Below, in pieces: positions 56,501 through 64,000 of a stretch of 64,000 nt of DNA; within the stretch, counting starts at the first letter, position 1; each line of letters begins with the position of its first letter. A program made the position numbers and the translations under genes. Origin of the DNA: Piezodorus guildinii (lineage: Eukaryota > Arthropoda > Insecta > Hemiptera > Pentatomidae). The DNA is taken from contig CM041292.1 of assembly GCA_023052935.1 (NCBI GenBank), forward strand, positions 98,566,237 through 98,630,236, given 5' to 3'. The notes under the pieces are model-generated. The model worked only from the letters and a program-made list of their open reading frames with translations. It did no database searches and had not been told where the DNA came from.

Positions 56501-57309
56501 CCCTTGACGAGAATTAGTACTTTTCTAAGTTTTTTTTGATAAAAAAAACAACACCACAAACATAAATGTAATGAAAATTATAGAAACAAAAGTTTAAATT
56601 GTAAACAAAAATATCTTCCTTTCAACACTAACCTATAAAAGTGAATTATATGTCTTTAATCGAAAAGATCCTACTCAAACAATTAATAAGGTCTATCAGA
56701 GAATAATATAAAGGACAGGAGAAAAATGTATGAGATAATTGCACATTTATATATTTTAGTAGATTGGATTATTCTTAGCAGTGTATATAAACATTTGCGT
56801 CTTCAAAGGTTACTTCAAAGAACATTAGCGAAAAGTGGAATTAAGTTGCTCCACTACTAAACAGGGTAAAAGCTGAAATTCCGAAGGTGGCCCAACACAT
56901 CTCCATAAAACTTAATAATTATATTCAGTCCTGCTTTCTTCAGTTTTATTATTCAAGTTTGACTACCCCTTCTTTAACTTGTTTCTTTCTTCGCATAACA
57001 ACTTCTTAACTTTCTGATGAGTTTTGTTTTCAACGTTACTTGACTGACATTAAGCATTTAATTTCGTTCTATTAATTCTACCAGTCCCTTGTTTAACATT
57101 TTTTTTTACTTTTCCTTTCAAAGGTACAAAACACAATACGCTAATGACAATGTTTAAAGATATCTTTTCAATATCTTAAGCATAAGATGGGATTTAGGAA
57201 TAATATATTTAAGCAATTAATATGTATGGATAGGAAATTTAAACACTAAAATTATGTAAGAATACAATTAATACGTAAATAGACATATTTATTGTAGTAA
57301 ATATTATAT

Positions 57310-58145
57310 AACAACATCATATTACCGTTTACAACAAGTCAAAACATCTTAACTGCTACGAGAAACACAGACCCAATACAAACCAGTATGACATTACAAC
57401 ACTACTTGGACAACGTACAAAATTGGTGTAAGAAATGAAAGTTAAAAATTAACCACGACAAGTCACAACATGTTACATTTACACATTTATGCTTAGACGC
57501 GGAATCTGCCCTTCAGCTTACATAGAAAATCACCCTTTACCGCAATCATATACAGTAACGTACTTGAGACTAATATTTGACAAAAGATCGAAATGGGGCC
57601 CATACGTCAAGAGAAAACGTAAAACGCTAAACTTTCGACTCAGACTATTATATTCAATACTACATAGACGTTTTAAATTATCCAACAGACAGAAACGTAA
57701 CGTATACAATTATTTATTAAAACCAATATGGACTTAGGCTTGCTAAATATACGGACCTGCTAAATATAAAAACCTTTGAATCGCAAATTTTAAGACTGGC
57801 AACGAATTCACCACCATATGTTTCAAACGATACCCTTCATACTGACTTACGTATTCCAACTACAACAAACCACTTTCGATTGACTTATAAACAATTTCAC
57901 GACAAACTTAATGGGCGTAGAAACAATCTTCTACTAAACATAGCTACAACTGACATACCTTACGTAACTCGAAGTAGGCTGAAAAGGATTTGGATGAGGG
58001 ACCTCCTAGCCTAAAAATAGTTTGTTTTTGAATCTCAGGAGGATGCACCACTAGGTGCTGTCTCCCTCATGCTATGTTTATTAAATTATCAAATATATCT
58101 CATCTGCTGATTGTAACTTAAACAGGTGCAAATAAAATTATTAAG
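57310..58145 (+). mobile_element. Jockey-like LINE fragment (subfamily B, copy 3, longest)
   Basis: Frames with several breaks: a KLKINHDKSQHVTF-type catalytic-region remnant, then LPQSYTVTYLRLIFDKRSKW, YVKRKRKTLNFRLRLLYSIL and NVYNYLLKPIWT, followed by the C-terminal region also seen in other B copies and a 3' UTR with CACCACTAGGTGCTGTCTCC. Inactive. Confidence 0.75.
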
Positions 58146-58369
58146 CTAAACAAAAAAATAACATATTACCGTTTTAGCGGAAATCTGGTTATTATTTTTT
58201 ACGGGATTTTACTTTAATGAATCATCGAAATCAGTTCGACGATAGCTTTGTTTGCATATTAGCACTTTGAAAGAATACAAAATACTATTGAAGAAGTTTC
58301 AGAATGGCTTGATTTTATTCTTGTTAGCCTCTATTTTTTTCTATAAAATACAGAGACAGGACTGATTAG

Positions 58370-58760
58370 AAAGTCCGGCTGTTGAAAATTACAGATCGGA
58401 TCGTGCAATTATTCATTCAGCTATAAGTTAAATGTCCTTTTCCCCGAAAAGAAGAAATTTCAGACAGAGGCTCCGTTTGATGTGGCGACTTTGGGGATAT
58501 AATTTTGATAAAAAGAGGGGAAGATTAAAGAAGCAAAAGGATGACTAATCATTGCCCAAGGGAAGCGGCTGTTTCTATAATGAGCATCTTCCAAATCAGT
58601 CTTTGAGAGCTTTTATATCATCAGCCCTTACTTCGTTCCAGCTTTCATTAATGTTTTGTTTTTCATCTGTTTCGGTCTCGCTACTACATTAAAATTCGTT
58701 TCAGGGAAATGACTTTCCAAAACCGGCAAAGGATTTTTCCATATTTTCCAGCGATGGAAA
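58370..58760. promoter_or_regulatory. Candidate regulatory island in upstream intron
   Basis: GC-richer, repeat-free stretch with CGTTTGATGTGGCGACTTTG and TTGCCCAAGGGAAGCGGCTG. No coding frame. Inferred from composition only. Confidence 0.25.
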
Positions 58761-59510
58761 AGAGGAAAAGAGTGCCATCGCTTCACACTGAAGTAACAGT
58801 TTCACATTATTCGTAATAAATGAATAACACATTCTCCAAAACACGTCGGTCAGTGGAATGGCAGAGAAATTAATTCCTCCGGAAACCTAGCATCAGTTGC
58901 AGGTAAAATCCACGAAGTTGAACGCAAAGTCTCTTTAATTAACATGCCAGAGAGCGAATTAGCCTTCAATATAAATCGCATCATAATCAATTGAAAATTC
59001 ATTTAATTTATCAAGGGGAATAGGTACTGAGCATCACAATACTACATCTTGAAAATTTTCGAGAATTCGAACATTGTAAAAAGAAGTTTGAAGTTTTATA
59101 CTTGTTAATTAGGTATTTAAATGTTGCAGCTAGTTACAAGACACATTTATCGGTCCCTATTGGAATAAGATCATTAAAGATACGAAAAAACAAAACAACA
59201 AAACACATATACGCTCTTTTGACTTTCATATCTATTACTGTTCATATCATATTTTTGTTATTAAGAAATAAAAATTGGTTCGCAAGCTATGTACAGAAGT
59301 GAATACATGCACGGCCCTTTGATAGTTACATTAAAAACATCAGTTGTGCTATTTGATTTACTCTTACTATTTTAGTTATATACTGATTTCTGTAAATTTT
59401 CTTAATATTTGAAGAATTATAATAGTGCAATATCTATAGTACGATTTTCATATGATAACGGTTTTAGAGCTTGGTTTGGAAAGTGGAAACCTAAATAAAA
59501 CGTTCCGTGG

Positions 59511-59774
59511 GTGTCACCTGTAGCATAGTGGCTAGTATAATACCTTTCTATGCCCATGATCGCGGGCACAAACCTGGCATATAATATAACCCTAGGATTT
59601 TTAAATGAGAGTAAATACCCCTTAATTATGACGTTTTTTTGGATGGGACGTAAAAAGGTGTTCCTGAGACTGTCTGATGCCAGGTACTCATGAAAGATCC
59701 CAATCTTAATTAAATATGGATACGCAAAATTTAGGGCTTCCACAGTAGCATAAAGTGACGTGAAATGAACAAGC
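59511..59774 (+). mobile_element. SINE-B, copy 4
   Basis: Complete but diverged copy. AAAACGTTCCGTGG (59497-59510) and AAAACGTTCTGTGG (59775-59788) flank it with one mismatch in 14, a target-site duplication. Older than the 42-kb copy. Confidence 0.88.
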
Positions 59775-59819
59775 AAAACGTTCTGTGGACTCTTCGGTAA
59801 AGGGGAAGTCGAAATGAAG

Positions 59820-60240
59820 ATAGGAAAATGAAAACGTTATAAGGCTGCAGGAAATGATAATGTCACCAGTGAATTAATTAAGGAGTGTGGAAGTGGGCGT
59901 TTCCAAATTACATGTTTCAGTTAAAAAGATCTGGGAAAATGAAAAAATGCCCGAAGAATGGAAAGAATCAATACTTATTCCGATTCACAAAAAAGGACCG
60001 AGGACGGATTGTAACAACTATCGTGGGATCTCTCTTCTCCCAGTATGCTATAAAATATTCTCGTCAATACTAACTAGTCGAATCACGGAATACGCTGAGG
60101 AAATTATCGGAGATTACCAATGTGGGTTTAGGCGGAATCGCTCGACTATTGATCAAATATTTTCCTTAAGTCAAACATTCAAAGCGTAAGTAACAGAAGA
60201 AAATCCTATAAAAATTATCAACTACACAAAAAGCAAAATG
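59820..60240 (+). mobile_element. RTE-type reverse transcriptase fragment
   Basis: KAAGNDNVTSELIKECGSG, a frame shift, then WENEKMPEEWKESILIPIHK and TDCNNYRGISLLPVCYKIFS, ending DYQCGFRRNRSTIDQIFSL. This is the central palm-domain region of RTE-like elements; both ends are missing. A decayed internal fragment. Confidence 0.75.
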
Positions 60241-61002
60241 TATTTATAAGTTTCGTTGGCGTAAGCATTCAATTGTAAATCTTTAAAAGAATAGTACATA
60301 TTCCTTCATATACCCTAATCATAAAAAAATACTTATTTATTTAATTATTTTTCATAATGACTTTTCTGTTCTTAACTGTATCAATAATTCTATCGAAATC
60401 CTATTAGAAAAGTAATACTGAGATATACATATCGTCTATGTGTTTCAACCTTAAAAAATCAATTAAATAGTTGTAAAAATGAAGAATTTAGAATAAGAAC
60501 CTTATTTGGGAAAGGTTTCAATCCAAAACGGTCCTTGGTCTCCTGAAGCCATACAACCGTAAATCCTTAATAAAGGAAATCCTCTCCGAGGTACAACCCG
60601 GAATATAATGCTGAGGATCCCAGAATTAAGATTCTCTTTCATAAAAGACTTTTATTAAGTCCTTTCACCTCTTTGATTAAATATGACTCGTAATGAAAAT
60701 TATATAAGTCCCTTTATTGGATTTATTTATCCCATTGTATGAACATGATTAAAGAACTTATTAAATTATTTTTGAAATTAATCTTTCCGTAATTTAGTAA
60801 AGTATTTTTTTTAAATTTGAAAAATCAGATTAAATTAAACTAATATATATTTTTCTCCACTAAATGTAAGTTTACACAAGCGCTTTAATATTTAAATGTA
60901 CGGAATATTAAACTTAAATAATCATAGACCAGATGAAAACGAAAAACTCATAGAAGAATTTTATCTAGTTAATTTTTTTTTTAACTTAATAACTTTATTT
61001 TT

Positions 61003-61349
61003 ACCTGTAAAATAAATACAATAAGCAAATGGGTTGTATTTCACAAATATGGAAAACATGGCATGGTCAGGCACAGCAGGGAGACAGCACCCAGTGGTGC
61101 ATCCTCCTGTCATTAAAAAATAAACTATTATTTTAGGCCAGGAGGTCCCTCATCCAACTACTTTTTATCATACGCGGAGTAATGTCAGTTGTAGCCATGT
61201 TTTGAACAAATCATTAACGTGTCCATGTAGTTTGTCGTGAAATCGTATGTAAGTCTATCGAAAGTGGTTTGTTGTAGTTGGAATAAATAGTCAGTATGAA
61301 GAGTATCGTTTGAAACATATGGTGGTGAGTTCGTTGCCAGTCTAAAAAT
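61003..61349 (-). mobile_element. Jockey-like LINE fragment (subfamily B, copy 4), 3' part
   Basis: Reverse-oriented 3' end matching 57.8-58.1 kb: GGAGGTCCCTCATCC, CAGCACCCAGTGGTGCATCC and CGTTGCCAGTCTAAAAAT. It continues at 62141 after an inserted repeat C copy. Confidence 0.75.
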
Positions 61350-62140
61350 CTGGTGCGGGCAACACACGACTTTCACTTACCTCCATTTTTAAAATCAATG
61401 AAAGAATTTTCAAAAACGGTTAGAGATACAAATACGTGAAACTATTAAGGAATTAATTAAATTAAATTTATATAGAAACATGTGTTTCATTAAAAAATCT
61501 ATTATATTATTATATAAAATAATCAGTTAGTTTTATGTTCATTACATCACTCTCTATTAACTTTTAAAACCTTGTGTATGAGATAATATTTTTTCTAAAA
61601 TCTTTAGCTTTCCGACGGTATATCATACATGTATATTACTGCTCTTATGTTCAAAAACGAAAAATTGCATAAAAAAAAATATTTTTTCTGTTTTCTCCTT
61701 TAGTTGGGTATCGAATTTATTCAATTTATATATTGACATGTTTTTCATCAGCGTTAACAAGATAATATAGTTATTTTTATCAAATCTAGAAAATTAAAGG
61801 TACTTTAGAGGAAGAAAATTTAAAATATCGGTATTTAAGCCCTGTCAGACCATTTTAATCAGAATAAAACCTACATGATATTAAAGCCCATTAAATTTTA
61901 GATCGATATAGCGACTGAAAAAAGTTTTGTCACGTCTCGGGCGTATATTTGTCTTAAATATAAAATTTCAGTTTCATAGGACTAACCGTTTCCGCCCGGG
62001 TATTACCACACATACACACAAACCTTTTTGCGGGACTTGGTTATTTAGACTCAAGGGACCCTAAAAGGTGTATTTCCGTTGAAAACTGGAATTCGAAAAT
62101 TTTCGCAATACTTCCGCTTACTATATAAAGTAAGTGAAAG
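61350..62140 (-). mobile_element. Repeat C, copy 4: inserted in a LINE, with 7-bp target duplication
   Basis: A 791-bp element splitting LINE copy B4. TAAAAAT occurs at 61343-61349 and 62141-62147, and the LINE reads continuously across with one copy. In its own direction the element begins CTTTCACTTACTTTATATAG with an inverted partner (hairpin). It ends GGTAAGTGAAAGTCGTG ... GCACCAG, so CTTTCACTTAC and GTAAGTGAAAG form (sub)terminal inverted repeats. No ORF. This copy defines the family's ends. Confidence 0.8.
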
Positions 62141-62430
62141 TAAAAATTGCGATTGAAAGGTTTGTATTTTTTTATGTGTGTCTTTTTAGCAGGTCCGTAT
62201 ATTTAACAAGCGTAAGTCCATATAGGTTTTAATAAACAAGCATATACGTTGAGCTTCTGTCTGATGTGTAATTTAGAGTGTCTATGTAGTATCGAATATA
62301 GTAGTCCAAGTCGAAAATTTAGTTTTATGTTTTGTCTAGACGTGTAGGCTACATGTCAATCTTTTGTCATAAATTAGTCTCAAGCACGTTACTGTATTTG
62401 ATTATCTTGTTAATAATCATTTGCTAATTT
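62141..62430 (-). mobile_element. Jockey-like LINE fragment (subfamily B, copy 4), 5' part
   Basis: Continues copy B4: TTAGCAGGTCCGTATATTTA and GCGTAAGTCCATATAGGTTT match the reverse complement of 57.72-57.77 kb. Confidence 0.7.
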
Positions 62431-62989
62431 ATTCACAAATTAAAAAAAAAAAAAAATGGCTGTGAGAAGGTACCTCAAAGGAAGGTGAATATCTAAAAAA
62501 AATTAACACAAATGTCTGATAAATAGAAAAATTTGGTTTAAAGTGGAAGTAAAAAAATCTACGTCTCTACGTCTACACTTTCCCCGATTTATTTATTTAT
62601 CACATTTAAATACAACATGAAATTGTTTGGAATCGGGTATTTCTTTCATGACGGAAACATGTATTGTAAAAGGCACAAAAGAATAGCTGGAGTGCTTCAT
62701 TCTTGGATCAAAGGGGCATAATATGAATACAGTGGAGTGGAAGATGCATACCTTATATTATATGTTCATTATAATTATACACACTATAAATGTTTACATA
62801 TTAAAACGAGCAAAAATTAAATGTCAACGAGCGAAGCTGCTAATTAAATTTTAAAAAAACTTAATATAGTTTGTCTTTTATTAACCTTCATTTATGTTTG
62901 TTATTCAGTAATATTACATTATAATATTATTATTACATATTCAAGAAAATAGTAATTATGATAATATACTTCTTTCACACAAAATTTAT

Positions 62990-63495
62990 CACTTTACATT
63001 ACATTCCACAAATGTGTATATAAAATAATTTTTGTACTCAAATATTTAGCTTTCCAACGTTATATTAAACATCTATATTACTATTTTTATGTTAAAAAAA
63101 ATAATTAAAAAGTTTCTTAAACCAAAATTTTTGCTCTCTTCTCCTTTGGTTGGTCATAAAATTCGTTCAACATGTATTTTTAGCTGCTTTTTCTCAAAGC
63201 TAATTAGATGATGCATATTTTTTCCAACTTACAAAATTAAAGATACTTTAGAGGAAGAAAATTTGAAATATCGCCATTTAATCGCTGTCAGACTATTTTA
63301 ATCAGAGTGAAACTCTTTTATTATTAAAACCTATTATATTTCCCATCGATATAGTGAGAAAGCTTCAGAGAAAATAGAAAAAAAGGTGAAGAATGTATGG
63401 TATTAAGTTGCACTTCCGGTCAGCCGAAGTTGGTTAAAAAAGTTGCTGAAAGATCGACTTTTCGTTTTCTTGCTAGACTCACCACTCACACACAC

Positions 63496-63588
<93 letters not shown>

Positions 63589-63620
63589 CACACACACACC
63601 TCACACACACATGTATTTCT
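62990..63620 (-). repeat. Repeat C, copy 5 (truncated)
   Basis: Reverse copy with TTTAGCTTTCCAACGTTATA, CTTTAGAGGAAGAAAATTTG and CACTTCCGGTCAGCCGAAG. It runs into an expanded CA tract where other copies have short GT/CA-rich sequence. Confidence 0.7.
63484..63610. repeat. (CA)n microsatellite
   Basis: About 127 bp of CA repeats with short interruptions (CACTTCACA). The open stretches across it, rich in His/Thr or Cys/Val, are artefacts of the repeat. Confidence 0.95.
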
Positions 63621-64000
63621 GGTGAAAACACGAATTAGAATATTCAAACGCAATAATACTTTCCCTGTCTATATATTTCATATATTGGTAAGTCACAGGA
63701 AATTAAAATGAACATCTTAAACACACGCATAACTACGTAATATTGTGTCTAAATGAATAAAATATCAAAACGTTTTCATAATTTAAAAGATTCCACTTGA
63801 TCGTTAATTTATTAATATTTTCTTAAATTTAAGAAATTTATTTGAATAAATGTTAATAGAGATGTATGTTCACAGTTAAAAAAGAAAACGGAAAAAAGAA
63901 AGAAAAGCCTATTGATAAAATAGGAGGAAAGAGAAAGAGAATTAGCAACTAATGTCATTCTGAGTGGGTAGCTCTTTTAAAACTCATTTACCCTGAGCAT

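Larger units (their letters stand above)
55179..64000. other. Intron upstream of exon 1 (incomplete)
   Basis: 8.8 kb without a recognisable teneurin exon. Holds an endonuclease-like fragment, LINE and RTE remnants, SINE-B copy 4, two repeat C copies, one GC-richer island, an A run and a (CA)n tract. Stretches in between (for example 56500-57300 and 60240-61000) show nothing I can identify. Confidence 0.8.

Noticed and set aside
63397..63711. His/Thr- and Cys/Val-repeat open frames
   Set aside because: Translations of the CA microsatellite.
1..64000. CRISPR array, operon or bacterial features
   Set aside because: No regularly spaced repeats; the sequence is intron-rich eukaryotic DNA.

Overview
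The window is animal nuclear DNA, AT-rich and full of introns and retroelements. Almost all supportable coding belongs to one gene read on the minus strand: the extracellular part of a teneurin, closest to insect Ten-m (odz). The jockey-, CR1/jockey-like- and RTE-type LINE remnants, two tRNA-derived SINE families and an insect-style teneurin sequence indicate an arthropod, most likely an insect. The order cannot be fixed from the sequence alone.

Layout, following the gene from high to low coordinates. 55179-64000 is intron upstream of the first visible exon; the intracellular and transmembrane exons lie beyond the window. Exons 1-3 (55178-52551) encode the juxtamembrane region, two furin-type sites and EGF repeats 1-3, in strikingly GC-rich codons. 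A 24.3-kb intron (28280-52550) follows, with LINEs, SINEs, microsatellites and several GC-richer islands that look like candidate regulatory DNA. Exons 4-7 (28279-25388) encode EGF 4-8 and the Cys-rich segment. A 27-nt microexon (23095-23121) sits alone in a 6.8-kb intron. Exons 8-35 (18576-648) are densely packed and encode the transthyretin-like domain, FN-plug, NHL beta-propeller, YD/Rhs barrel and the internal linker/ABD region. The last exon(s), carrying the Tox-GHH-like/TCAP end and 3' UTR, lie below coordinate 1.

All 35 exons have AG/GT borders, and every junction keeps phase except within exon 4. There one base is missing relative to the EGF frame, so the literal sequence would stop early in exon 5. 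With that base counted, the visible exons encode about 2,327 residues without the microexon.

The remaining content is mobile DNA: 5'-truncated jockey-like LINEs (two subfamilies), a CR1/jockey-like LINE, an RTE fragment, an endonuclease-like fragment, two SINE families with A and B boxes, and a roughly 0.8-kb non-coding repeat with terminal hairpin and 7-bp target duplication. There are also short hairpin motifs resembling the hammerhead-ribozyme core known from Penelope-like elements. No promoter, rRNA, functional tRNA gene, CRISPR array or second complete gene was found.
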